From: Paludibacteraceae bacterium
Lineage (GTDB): Bacteria; Bacteroidota; Bacteroidia; Bacteroidales; Paludibacteraceae
DNA: 64,000 bases
Reading direction: 5' to 3'
NCBI GenBank assembly: GCA_017417025.1
Contig: JAFPZY010000042.1
Location: forward strand, 29,925 to 93,924
Shown here: positions 7,474-14,647 of the stretch, piece by piece
How positions within the stretch are numbered: the first letter of the stretch is position 1
How the letters are laid out: each line of letters starts with the position of its first letter
The notes under the pieces: generated by a model
What the model saw: the letters and a program-made list of their open reading frames with translations, nothing else
What the model was told of the DNA's origin: nothing
Databases searched by the model: none
Made by a program: the position numbers and the translations under genes

Positions 7474-7893
7474 TCACTCGTTTTCAGGGTTGTCGTCTGA
7501 CATCTCGCCGGACCCGTCTTCCTCCTCCTTGCCTATCTCGTCGCGGAAATACTCAATCACGGCGAGGTAGAGGATGTGGAACACATAGTCGCGCAGACGG
7601 GCAAAACTGCGCATGCCCGCAAACAGCTCGCAGTCTTTCTTGTAGTACTCGAAGTCGTCCTCCCACACCTGCCGCCGCTGACGGATCTCGTCGCTGACTG
7701 CCTGACTCACAAAGGTCATCAGGTCGCAGGTCAGACGGCGGCGGGGTGACAGACCGCTCACTTTGCTCTGCTCGCGTTTTACACTGAACACTACGTCCGA
7801 ACCGCTCGTCAAACGGCGGTAATAGACGCTGTCGCGTTTGCTCAACTTGCCCAATATCTGCTTTATCGGGCTGATAAATTTAACTTTTCCCAT
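7474..7893 (-). CDS. Uncharacterised 139-aa protein, paralogue of the one at 6156-6494
   Basis: No named family is recognised. Residues 1-32 align with the 112-aa protein at 6156-6494 (shared PIxxxxGK and SG motifs), after which this protein has a longer helical middle (RRLTCDLMTFVSQAVSDEIR and ARLRDYVFHILYLAVIEYFR) and a strongly acidic tail (GKEEEDGSGEMSDDN). No signal peptide or membrane segment is clear. It leads a two-gene unit with the DUF4248 gene and sits behind a 130-nt CA-rich leader. Confidence 0.7.
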   Translation of the reverse strand: MGKVKFISPIKQILGKLSKRDSVYYRRLTSGSDVVFSVKREQSKVSGLSPRRRLTCDLMTFVSQAVSDEIRQRRQVWEDDFEYYKKDCELFAGMRSFARLRDYVFHILYLAVIEYFRDEIGKEEEDGSGEMSDDNPENE

Positions 7894-7899
7894 AATAAT

Positions 7900-8033
7900 T
7901 TGATTTTGTTGGTTGTTTTGGTTGATTTGGTTTTTGGTTGGTTTATTGGTTGTTTTGGTTGTTTTAGTTGGTTGTTTTGGTGGGTTTATTGGTTGTTTTT
8001 GGTTGGTTTATTGGTTGTTTTGGTTGGTTTTAG
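7900..8033 (-). promoter_or_regulatory. Long CA-rich, G-free leader with AACCAA repeats
   Basis: Read on the minus strand, about 130 nt upstream of the 139-aa gene consist of AACCAA, AAAACAACC and AATAAACC repeats with essentially no G. Such RNA cannot fold and may act as a protein-binding or ribosome-standby region. The rest of the 8034-8235 gap holds the TGATACGGTAG element (8087-8125) and a hairpin (8178-8223). No promoter box was found between 7894 and 8235. Confidence 0.6.
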
Positions 8034-8086
8034 CAGGCCGTTGCTTTGTTGTTCAGCCCGCCCTGGGGCATCTTTTTCTTTGCTTC

Positions 8087-8125
8087 GTACCGTCACACTA
8101 CCGTATCACTACCGTCTCACGCCCT
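8087..8125 (-). repeat. Dispersed TGATACGGTAG element, copy 1
   Basis: On the minus strand this reads AGGGCGTGAGACGGTAG, TGATACGGTAG, TGTGACGGTAC: three near-identical 11-nt units. Related copies lie on the plus strand at 15590-15627 and 28426-28462. Confidence 0.75.
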
Positions 8126-8177
8126 GTCTTCACGCACTCATTTTCCGGCGGCGTTCCGGATAGGCCGTTGTGACATT

Positions 8178-8223
8178 TAGTACGTACGCATACTTCCCCT
8201 TATGGGGAACGTATGCAGTACTA
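8178..8223 (-). terminator. Long imperfect hairpin after the AAA ATPase gene
   Basis: Arms tagtac...gcatac...ttcccc (8178-8199) and ggggaa...gtatgc...gtacta (8204-8223) pair over about 18-20 bp around a TTAT loop. It starts 13 nt after the ATPase stop codon. No T run follows, so it may be a transcript-end stabiliser rather than a classical terminator. Confidence 0.5.
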
Positions 8224-8235
8224 ACATGCCACAGG

Positions 8236-9369
8236 CTATCCGGAAAACAGTGTCGTCTCCTGAACCGGACCAAGCATGTAAAGGGCTATGCCGTTCTCTT
8301 TGGCGGTGCGGCTGATGTAGTTGTTGCTGTGGGCGAAGCGTATGCACTGCTCGGCGTACAGCTGGCTTTTTATCCCGCAACGGCTCATCAGTTCGCTCCG
8401 CAGTTGCAGCCATGTGCGCTGCCTGCCGTTGGCTAATATCTGCTTCATCGCCTCCACTGCGTCCGCCCGTGTCGGAGGCATGCCGGCAGGGGCGGTCGTG
8501 GTGCCGGAGGTGGTGGCTGAGGTGTTGTCCGGTTCGGCTGTGAAGGTGTCGGTGGGGAGTCCGTCGGAGGTGACGGTGAAGTTGAGGCGCGATGAGATGT
8601 CGTACTTGCGTGTTGCGGTCTGCGTGAGTGTGAAGATGCGCGTGTCGGAGTCCTTGCGGCATTCGTAGGTCTCGAAGGCTTTGTTCTGCAGCTCAGTGCC
8701 GAGTGCACCACGCAGCGTGCGGTCCTCTATGGCCTTGTTCTGGTGCAGGACGCAGACTATGCAGGCGTTGCTCCATGATGCGACAGAGAGCATGCGCGAG
8801 ATGACGGTCTGTGCGGCGTTGTAGTCGTTGATGTCTCCCACCACGTCGCGTATGCCGTCGAAGACGACCAGTTCTGGCTTGTGCAGGGCGATGGAGTCGG
8901 TGACGAGCGAGAGGCGGTCCTCCCAGTTGTAGCGGCGCAAGTTGTAGGCAATCAGCTCGGTGTCGTCGGGCACGCCTCCGCAGAGTGTGCCTATTCGGGC
9001 GGTGAGGATTTCGTGCGTTGAGTCCTCGCTCTGCTCTGTGTCCAGCCATAGCACTTTTGTCATAGCGCCGTCCTGCAGCCCGTCTGCGCAGCCTGTAGGT
9101 CTGTTGGTTGTGCTGTTGGTTGTGCTGTTGGTTGTGCTGTTGGTTGTGCTGTTGTTCCGGCGGAAGCAGAGTATCTGCTCGCGGAACATGAGTGACATGA
9201 GGATGGAGCAGACGTAGGTTTTGCCGGACTTGGCTTTGCCTGTAAGCGCCACTAACTCGCCGCGTGGGAAGCACGGCGTGCCGTTCCAGGTGAAGAGGAA
9301 CTCCCGCTTGGGGACTTCGGTGGAGGCGCAGATGCGCGCCTCGCTAAGCATTTCGTAGATGGTCTTCAT
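8236..9369 (-). CDS. AAA-family ATPase, RepA/DnaB-like (AAA_25 type)
   Basis: The 377-residue protein has Walker A GKAKSGKT (about residues 42-49), Walker B ELVVFDGIRDVVGD and a downstream CIVCVLHQNKA sensor-like strand, the layout of RepA/RadA-type RecA-fold ATPases. An in-frame Asn/Ser/Thr repeat (NSTTNSTTNSTTNSTTN) loops out after Walker A. Relatives act as plasmid-type replication helicases or mobilisation ATPases. Start 9369 is chosen because an upstream ATG at 9393 lies inside the -7 promoter box. The TGTGCA array begins immediately beyond this promoter, which recalls a rep gene with iterons. Confidence 0.8.
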   Translation of the reverse strand: MKTIYEMLSEARICASTEVPKREFLFTWNGTPCFPRGELVALTGKAKSGKTYVCSILMSLMFREQILCFRRNNSTTNSTTNSTTNSTTNRPTGCADGLQDGAMTKVLWLDTEQSEDSTHEILTARIGTLCGGVPDDTELIAYNLRRYNWEDRLSLVTDSIALHKPELVVFDGIRDVVGDINDYNAAQTVISRMLSVASWSNACIVCVLHQNKAIEDRTLRGALGTELQNKAFETYECRKDSDTRIFTLTQTATRKYDISSRLNFTVTSDGLPTDTFTAEPDNTSATTSGTTTAPAGMPPTRADAVEAMKQILANGRQRTWLQLRSELMSRCGIKSQLYAEQCIRFAHSNNYISRTAKENGIALYMLGPVQETTLFSG

Positions 9370-9390
9370 GGCTTTGCGATTTTGTCGCTG

Positions 9391-9422
9391 CAAAGGTATG
9401 GAGACCTGCGGAACGGAGCAAA
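9391..9422 (-). promoter_or_regulatory. Promoter of the AAA ATPase gene
   Basis: On the minus strand, TTTG (9419-9422) and TACCTTTG (9391-9398) are 20 nt apart. The -33 element overlaps the first base pairs of the TGTGCA repeat array, so a protein coating the array would compete with RNA polymerase. Confidence 0.8.
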
Positions 9423-9812
9423 AATGTGCAATAAATGTGCACTAAATGCTGCATTAGTGCAAAAATGTGCAATAAATGTGCACTAAAATGTGCAATAATG
9501 TGCAAAAATGTGCAATAATGTGCAATGGATGTGCAATGGATGTGCAATGGATGTGCAATAATGTGCAATAATGTGCAATGGATGCGCAATAATGTGCAAT
9601 GGATGCGCAATAATGTGCAATGGATGTGCAATGAATGTGCAATGAATGTGCAATAATGTGCAATGAATGTGCAATGGATGTGCAATGAATGTGCAATGGA
9701 TGTGCAATGGATGTGCAATGGATGTGCAATGGATGTGCAATGAATGTGCAATAATGTGCAATGGATGTGCAATGAATGTGCAATGGATGTGCAATGGATG
9801 TGCAATATATGT
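9423..9812. repeat. Iteron-like array of about 35 TGTGCA repeats
   Basis: Units are mostly ATGGATGTGCA, ATGAATGTGCA (11 bp) or ATAATGTGCA (10 bp), with two TGCGCA variants; the first few units are less regular. The period is close to one DNA turn, so TGTGCA motifs face one side of the helix. All three minus-strand frames stay open through it (Ile-His-Cys-Thr-type repeats), which is a by-product of the repeat and not coding evidence. The rest of 9813-9901 shows no gene. The array abuts the ATPase promoter. Confidence 0.9.
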
Positions 9813-9901
9813 ACACTGCACGGTGGGGGCTTGTTCAATAAAGTGCACTATGCAGCGGGCGGGCTCCGATGCCGTATCTGTCCCGCCCGCCGCATGTGAC
9901 T

Positions 9902-10315
9902 TTAATGCCTGGCATTGACGAAGTTGCGGTATTTGTAGGTGATGTGGAAGTGCTTTTTTAGTTCGCGGTACAGCCTTCTTGATGAGATGTTCTGCGTTGT
10001 GAGGTTGCCTCTGTTCTCCTCCTGTTGAATACAGTTCTTCAGCTCAGTCGCCGTGCCTTTTGCGGCCGTGGCGAGCGAGCGCTCCACGATGTCCGCCACG
10101 TTGTTCTTCACCGCCGTCTCGGATATATATATAAATCTCTCCGGAGGCTCTGCAGCTTTGCCTGTGCCTTCGCCCTTGTCGCAGTCCGCCTGTTCTTCAG
10201 ACCTGTTTGTCACTATCTGTCCGCCACTGTACTGACCTGAGGCTTTGAGCAGACTTTCAGCCTCTTGGCTGTTGTGCACCATGATGAAGATGCCGCCGAA
10301 TATATTCATGTTCAT
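9902..10315 (-). CDS. Uncharacterised 137-aa protein
   Basis: I do not recognise the family. The protein is hydrophilic, with a central SETAVKNNVADIVERSLATA helix and a basic C-terminal block (SSRRLYRELKKHFHITYKYR) that could bind nucleic acid. An alternative start at MVHNSQEAES (12 residues in) is possible. It has its own perfect promoter at 10370-10401 and ends 90 nt before the repeat array, so it is the gene immediately upstream of array and ATPase. Confidence 0.65.
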   Translation of the reverse strand: MNMNIFGGIFIMVHNSQEAESLLKASGQYSGGQIVTNRSEEQADCDKGEGTGKAAEPPERFIYISETAVKNNVADIVERSLATAAKGTATELKNCIQQEENRGNLTTQNISSRRLYRELKKHFHITYKYRNFVNARH

Positions 10316-10369
10316 ACAGGATGTTGTTATTAGATAAGGGTGGAACTTGAAGATTGCTTTTCACTCGTG

Positions 10370-10401
10370 CAAAGGTAATAATATATTCGGACATGAGCAA
10401 A
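10370..10401 (-). promoter_or_regulatory. Promoter of the 137-aa gene
   Basis: TTTG (10398-10401) and TACCTTTG (10370-10377) on the minus strand are 20 nt apart. A tatattcggacat motif directly upstream recurs at 10671-10682 in the same gap. Confidence 0.75.
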
Positions 10402-10910
10402 GAAAATGGAGAATAAATTTCAAGAAAAATGCCTACACAAATGTGAACTGAAATGTGTACACAAATGAAAAATAATCGCATTCAAAACCGCATTAAATTC
10501 ACAATGTTTGTCGCAAAAACAAGACTCACAGCAGGACTCACACCGCACTATGTGAATTGCATTCAAGAGTGAAGAGTGGGGGAGAAATCAGTTAGAAAAA
10601 TGTGCAATCGTGTGTGCATAAAATGCGCTGTATAAGCATTTTGTGCAGTTTGCCTGTAGTGCAACAACAGATATTCGGACATAAAACCGCCCGAAACGCT
10701 CATATAAACGTGCATGTGTTTAATATGTTTGCAGTAATACGCACTTAATCAGCAGCAAAGTGCATTTGCTTAAAGTAATAATGCAGGCTTGATGAATACG
10801 TCTGCCCGCCTGTAAATGCGGCAGTTGGGTTCAGACGGGCAAAGCGGTGTGCATGGTGTTGTGTTTTGCAATGTGAATTTGCAATATAAAACAAAAACAT
10901 TTGTGAATTA
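10402..10910. other. Divergent control region without a gene
   Basis: About 500 bp between the 137-aa gene and the XRE regulator hold no convincing reading frame. The stretch is AT-rich and sprinkled with TGTGCA, TGTGTA, TGCATA and TTTGCAGT variants (for example 10600-10660), as if the array motif were present in dispersed form, plus a second copy of atattcggacat at 10671-10682. Confidence 0.5.
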
Positions 10911-10942
10911 TTTGCACAAATGAAAAAGTTTTCATATCTTTG
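10911..10942 (+). promoter_or_regulatory. Promoter of the XRE regulator gene
   Basis: TTTG (10911-10914) and TATCTTTG (10935-10942) are 20 nt apart, and the start codon is 24 nt downstream. The -33 region reads TTATTTGCACAAATG, partly symmetric and similar to the array motif. Confidence 0.8.
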
Positions 10943-10966
10943 CAGCCGATTTTGAAGTGAAAAGCG

Positions 10967-11551
10967 ATGGATATACAGAATGAGCGTGAGCGTCTGAAGG
11001 CCGTAATGGATTCGGAGGGCATGAACGCGAAGCAGTTTGCTATGGAGGTCGGAATAAGTGCCGGCACGTTGTCGAACATACTGAGCGGCCGCAACCGTCC
11101 GAGTCTGGACGTTATGCAGGCAGTTCTTTACCGCTTCCGTCAGGTGCGGTCGGACTGGCTGATACTGGGTTCGGGCAGCATGCACTACGGTCAGGCCGAC
11201 CGTCCGCAGCAGGCGCAGGAAGAGGCGTTGGCTCAGGAAGAGTCTGTGGCAGAAGCCGTTGCGCAGCCGTTGCAGCAGCAGGCGGCGCAGCCTCTGCAGT
11301 CAGCGCCGCGCCCGATGTTCAGGGAGCCGAGCCTGTTTGGTGACGACGATGTGGTGCCCGTAGTGCCGGCAAGAGCGGAAACACAGGAGAGTGCAGGCTT
11401 GGGTGCAGCAGGCGGCACAGCCTCAGTGCCTGTGCAGCGTGTCCGCCGTCAGCCGCGCCAGCCTTCTGCCGCAGTGGAGCAGCCGCAGGCGTGCCGCCGT
11501 CTGGTGCGCATAGTGCTCATGTACGACGACGGCACTTTCGAGGAGCGGTAG
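10967..11551 (+). CDS. XRE-family helix-turn-helix regulator
   Basis: Residues 1-65 are an XRE/Cro DNA-binding domain (MNAKQFAMEVGISAGTLSNI, then LSGRNRPSLDVMQAVLYRF); RSDWLILGSGSMHYG follows, a block typical of Bacteroidota XRE regulators. The remainder (about 70-194) is a low-complexity Gln/Ala/Glu-rich linker ending in a basic-acidic tail (RRLVRIVLMYDDGTFEER). It is divergent from the 137-aa gene across a 650-bp control region and is the likely regulator of the module. Its stop codon lies in the first unit of a 27-bp tandem repeat. Confidence 0.85.
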   Translation: MDIQNERERLKAVMDSEGMNAKQFAMEVGISAGTLSNILSGRNRPSLDVMQAVLYRFRQVRSDWLILGSGSMHYGQADRPQQAQEEALAQEESVAEAVAQPLQQQAAQPLQSAPRPMFREPSLFGDDDVVPVVPARAETQESAGLGAAGGTASVPVQRVRRQPRQPSAAVEQPQACRRLVRIVLMYDDGTFEER

Positions 11552-11605
11552 AGCGGCAACGCTTCTGAGGAGCGGTAGAGCGGCAACGCTTCTGAGGAAC
11601 GGTAG
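11540..11605. repeat. 27-bp tandem repeat spanning the 3' end of the XRE gene
   Basis: Units at 11540-11566 and 11567-11593 are identical, and a 12-bp partial unit follows (11594-11605, one mismatch). The first unit contains the gene's last codons and stop (GAG GAG CGG TAG), so the gene's end is echoed downstream. Confidence 0.85.
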
Positions 11606-11738
11606 GAGTGCAGTGCTTTGAGAGTGACAGGGCGGCGGAAACCGGAGCCGCGGTCCGCTGGCGCAGATTGTGCGGGCAATGTTATCTTGCAGGGTCATAA
11701 GGTATTATGGCTCTGTTTGCATTTTTTATGACTTTATA

Positions 11739-11770
11739 TTTGCGTATGTGCGCGAGATTTAGTAATTTTG
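11739..11770 (+). promoter_or_regulatory. Promoter of the YoeB-type toxin-antitoxin pair
   Basis: TTTG (11739-11742) and TAATTTTG (11763-11770) are 20 nt apart. This rules out a TTG start at 11768 for the antitoxin. Confidence 0.75.
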
Positions 11771-11791
11771 CAGCGTGAAACGTGTATGACT

Positions 11792-12040
11792 ATGGACGCA
11801 TTACAGATAAACGCGGAGATTTACCGCAATCTCGGAGTGATAGCCGAGGACGAAAGCAGCCTTGTGAAGGCCATGAAATATGTGCGCAAACTTGCCGAGA
11901 AATGGAAGAATGACCCGACACGGATGAGCAAAGAGGAGTATTTTGCAAAAATCGACCGTGCCCGCGCTCAAGCAGAACGTGGTGAGGGGATAGTATTTAC
12001 AAACAAGGAAGATATGCACGCTTGGCTGGATTCTCTATGA
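11792..12040 (+). CDS. Antitoxin of a type II toxin-antitoxin pair
   Basis: The 82-residue protein (MDALQINAEIYRNLGVIAED, then KAMKYVRKLAEKW) is small and acidic and overlaps the toxin start by 4 nt (ATGA), the usual antitoxin-first arrangement. The N-terminus would be the folded, possibly DNA-binding part, and the C-terminal half (KEEYFAKIDRARAQAERGEG) the toxin-neutralising part. ATG at 11786 is an alternative start. The assignment rests on the partner toxin and gene layout. Confidence 0.75.
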   Translation: MDALQINAEIYRNLGVIAEDESSLVKAMKYVRKLAEKWKNDPTRMSKEEYFAKIDRARAQAERGEGIVFTNKEDMHAWLDSL

Positions 12041-12312
12041 TATACGCTATCAAATACCTTCCTGAAGCGGAAGGAGACCTCTTGAAACTGAAACGGAGCG
12101 AACCGGCGGCTTTCAAGAAAGTGCGAGCCTTGCTTGACGAACTGACTGAACATCCGACAACAGGTACGGGACACCCGCACCAGTTGTCGGGCGACAGAGC
12201 GGGACAATGGGCACGAAGCATCACCAAGAAGCACAGGTTAGTGTATGAGATTCGCGAACAGCAAGTTATAGTGTTGGTGCTTGCTGCATACGGGCATTAT
12301 GATGACAAGTGA
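12037..12312 (+). CDS. YoeB/Txe-family mRNA interferase toxin
   Basis: The 91-residue protein has the RelE-superfamily fold pattern of YoeB: an N-terminal strand-helix (YLPEAEGDLLKLKRSEPAAFKK), GTGHPHQLSGDRAGQWARSI, then KKHRLVYEI and a C-terminal VLAAYGHYDDK. The HRLVY strand and terminal GHY correspond to the conserved core with catalytic Arg and His. Such toxins cut mRNA at the ribosome. Start 12037 overlaps the antitoxin stop by 4 nt. Confidence 0.88.
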   Translation: MIYAIKYLPEAEGDLLKLKRSEPAAFKKVRALLDELTEHPTTGTGHPHQLSGDRAGQWARSITKKHRLVYEIREQQVIVLVLAAYGHYDDK

Positions 12313-12355
12313 TGATAATTGATATTTCATAGCGGGCACAACAACCGCAGGCAAG

Positions 12356-12389
12356 GCAGTTGATAATTGATAATTGAGAATTGATAATT
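12356..12389. repeat. TTGATAAT microrepeat before ettA
   Basis: Four units (ttgataa, ttgataa, ttgagaa, ttgataa with single A/T spacers) run straight into the ATG of ettA. The same repeat follows the gene at 14048-14075. Confidence 0.75.
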
Positions 12390-14060
12390 ATGGCAGACGA
12401 CAAGAAGATAATATTCTCGATGGTGGGGGTCGGAAAACAGTTCGGCCCGCAGAAACGGGTGCTGAACAATATCTACCTGAGTTTCTTCTACGGCGCAAAG
12501 ATAGGCATTATAGGTCTGAACGGCGCCGGCAAGAGCACGCTGATGAAGATAATAGCAGGCGTGGAGAAGGAATACGACGGTGAAGTGGTGTTCTCGCCCG
12601 GCTACAGCGTCGGGTACCTTGAGCAGGACCCCAAGCTTGACCCCGAGAAGACCGTGAAAGAATGCGTTCAGGAAGGCGTTCAGCCCGTTATGGACATGCT
12701 GCGCGAGTACGACGAGGTGAACAACGCCTTTGCCGACCCCGATGCGGACTACGAGAAGCTGCTGGCACGGCAGGCAGAGCTGCAGGACAAGCTGGATGCG
12801 GCAGACGCATGGAACATAGACAGCCGTCTGGAGCGTGCGATGGATGCTCTGCGCTGTCCGCCGGACGATGCACAGGTGAAGAACCTGTCCGGCGGCGAAA
12901 GAAGGCGCGTGGCACTATGCCGCCTGCTGCTGCAGAAGCCTGACATACTGCTGCTTGACGAGCCCACCAACCACCTTGACGCGGAGAGCATCGACTGGCT
13001 TGAACAGCACCTGCAGCAGTATGCGGGTACAGTGATATGCATAACGCACGACCGCTACTTCCTTGACCATGTGGCCGGCTGGATACTGGAGCTGGACCGC
13101 GGGGAAGGCATTCCGTGGCAGGGCAACTACACGGGCTGGCTCGAGCAGAAGACGGCGCGTATGGCGATGGAAGAGAAACAGGCGAGCAAACGTCGCAAGA
13201 CCCTTGAGCGGGAACTGGAATGGGTGAGAATGGCCCCTAAAGCCCGTCAAGCCAAAGGCAAGGCGCGTCTCGCCGCCTACGACCGCATGCTGAACGAGGA
13301 ACAGAAAGAGAGGGAGGAGAAACTGGAGATATTCATCCCCAACGGTCCGCGCTTAGGCAACAAGGTGATAAACGCGGAGCACGTGAGGAAAGCCTTCGGC
13401 GAGAAAGTGCTGATGGACGACCTGAACTTCATGCTTCCGCCCAACGGCATAGTGGGCGTGATAGGTCCCAACGGCGCAGGCAAGACGACGCTGTTCAGGA
13501 TGATAATGGGCATGGAGAGCGCCGACTCGGGGCACTTCGAGGTTGGCGAGACGGTGCGCGTGGGTTATGTGGACCAGGTGCACAGCAACATAGACCCGCA
13601 GAAGACCGTTTATGAGACCATCAGCGGCGGTACGGAGTATATCCGCGTCGGCGGGAGGGAAGTGAATGCCCGTGCCTACCTGAGCCGCTTCAACTTCACC
13701 GGAGCCGACCAGGAGAAGAAATGCGGCGTTCTGTCGGGCGGCGAAAGAAACCGTCTGCACCTGGCTCTGACGCTGAAGAGCGAAGCCAACGTACTGCTGC
13801 TTGACGAGCCGACCAACGACATCGACGTGAACACCCTGCGCGCACTGGAGGAAGGTCTGGAGAACTTCGCGGGCTGCGCAGTGGTGATAAGCCACGACCG
13901 CTGGTTCCTTGACCGCATCTGCACGCATATCCTCGCCTACGAGGGCGACGGGCAAGTATGGTGGTTCGAAGGCGGCTACAGCGACTACGAAGCCAACAAG
14001 AAACTCCGGCTTGGAGATGACGCAGAACCCAAGCGGAGATACAGGGGGATTGACAATTGA
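12390..14060 (+). CDS. ettA: Energy-dependent translational throttle protein EttA (ABC-F)
   Basis: The 556-residue protein has two ABC domains in one chain: Walker A GLNGAGKST with LSGGERRRVAL and LLLDEPTNHLD, then GPNGAGKTT with LSGGERNRLHLAL and LLLDEPTNDID. The arm and linker (about 240-300) are rich in Arg and Lys. EttA binds the ribosomal E site and gates the first elongation step according to ADP/ATP. Start 12390 is the ATG after the TTGATAA repeat; the in-frame TTG at 12381 lies inside the repeat. The last residues (GIDN) and stop come from the same repeat type. It lies between two toxin-antitoxin pairs. Confidence 0.95.
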   Translation: MADDKKIIFSMVGVGKQFGPQKRVLNNIYLSFFYGAKIGIIGLNGAGKSTLMKIIAGVEKEYDGEVVFSPGYSVGYLEQDPKLDPEKTVKECVQEGVQPVMDMLREYDEVNNAFADPDADYEKLLARQAELQDKLDAADAWNIDSRLERAMDALRCPPDDAQVKNLSGGERRRVALCRLLLQKPDILLLDEPTNHLDAESIDWLEQHLQQYAGTVICITHDRYFLDHVAGWILELDRGEGIPWQGNYTGWLEQKTARMAMEEKQASKRRKTLERELEWVRMAPKARQAKGKARLAAYDRMLNEEQKEREEKLEIFIPNGPRLGNKVINAEHVRKAFGEKVLMDDLNFMLPPNGIVGVIGPNGAGKTTLFRMIMGMESADSGHFEVGETVRVGYVDQVHSNIDPQKTVYETISGGTEYIRVGGREVNARAYLSRFNFTGADQEKKCGVLSGGERNRLHLALTLKSEANVLLLDEPTNDIDVNTLRALEEGLENFAGCAVVISHDRWFLDRICTHILAYEGDGQVWWFEGGYSDYEANKKLRLGDDAEPKRRYRGIDN

Positions 14061-14077
14061 TAATTGATAATTGATAT

Positions 14078-14320
14078 ATGAAAGCAGAGAGATTACAGGA
14101 TGTGTGGAACGGTCTGCTTGCCTATAACCTGACCACGGATAACAAACGCTGGCTGGCAGAACAGCTATGGAATGATGCCGAATCGGAGGATATGGCAAAA
14201 CCATACACCCGCGCCGAATTGGCAGAAATAGCGGAAGCGGGTCGCAGGCAGATAGCCGAAGGGCTTTCATACACTACAGAAGAAGTACTGCGCATGTGCA
14301 GCAACGGGCAGACGGTATGA
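14078..14320 (+). CDS. Antitoxin of a ParE/RelE-type pair
   Basis: The 80-residue protein contains the tail motif DMAKPYTRAELAEIAEAGRRQIAEG, typical of small antitoxins next to ParE-like toxins. The N-terminal half (LQDVWNGLLAYNLTTDNKRW) would be the dimerisation part. Its stop overlaps the toxin ATG (ATGA), as in the pair at 11792. It starts 17 nt after ettA, behind a TTGATAA repeat. Confidence 0.75.
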   Translation: MKAERLQDVWNGLLAYNLTTDNKRWLAEQLWNDAESEDMAKPYTRAELAEIAEAGRRQIAEGLSYTTEEVLRMCSNGQTV

Positions 14321-14637
14321 AAACTGTATGGTCAGAACAAGCAAGCAAAACCCTGCGCGGCATTGCAGTATACGTACACAGCAAATTCGGTTTGCATGCC
14401 AGGCAGGAACTGCTGCAGGAAGTAGCCAGAACTTCACAACTTCTGGAACAGACTCCTTATATAGGACGTGTGGAGCCGCTGTTGGAGGGATGTGAGGTTG
14501 AGTATAGAAGTCTTGTCATTAATAAGTTGAACAAGATTGTGTATTATGTTAGTGGTGATGCGGTGGAAATAGTGGCTATTTGGGACACTCGCCGCGAACC
14601 TCGCTATCTAACAGAACAATTGACAGTTGAAAATTGA
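14317..14637 (+). CDS. ParE/RelE-superfamily toxin
   Basis: The 106-residue protein reads as a ParE-type toxin: WSEQASKTLRGIAVYVHSKF (helix hairpin with a FG-like turn), then LEQTPYIGRVEPL, EYRSLVINKLNKIVYYVSG and a C-terminal VEIVAIWDTRREP strand. The order and the IVYYV and D-R-R pattern match the family; these toxins poison gyrase or cleave mRNA, which cannot be decided here. The C-terminus (QLTVEN) and stop codon derive from a TTGACAGTTGAAAATTGATAA repeat. Confidence 0.85.
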   Translation: MKTVWSEQASKTLRGIAVYVHSKFGLHARQELLQEVARTSQLLEQTPYIGRVEPLLEGCEVEYRSLVINKLNKIVYYVSGDAVEIVAIWDTRREPRYLTEQLTVEN

Positions 14638-14647
14638 TAATGGATAT

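Noticed and set aside
8178-8223. Attachment site or IS terminal repeat
   Set aside because: A single hairpin with no second copy or flanking target duplication was found; kept only as a transcript-end structure.
9423-9812. CRISPR array
   Set aside because: Repeats are 10-11 bp with no unique spacers, and no cas gene is nearby.
9344-9848. Three overlapping minus-strand frames of 120-165 codons coding His-Cys-Thr-Ile-Ala repeats
   Set aside because: All three frames are open only because the 10-11 bp TGTGCA repeat lacks stop codons on that strand; the peptides are repeat translations, and the ATPase promoter lies inside.
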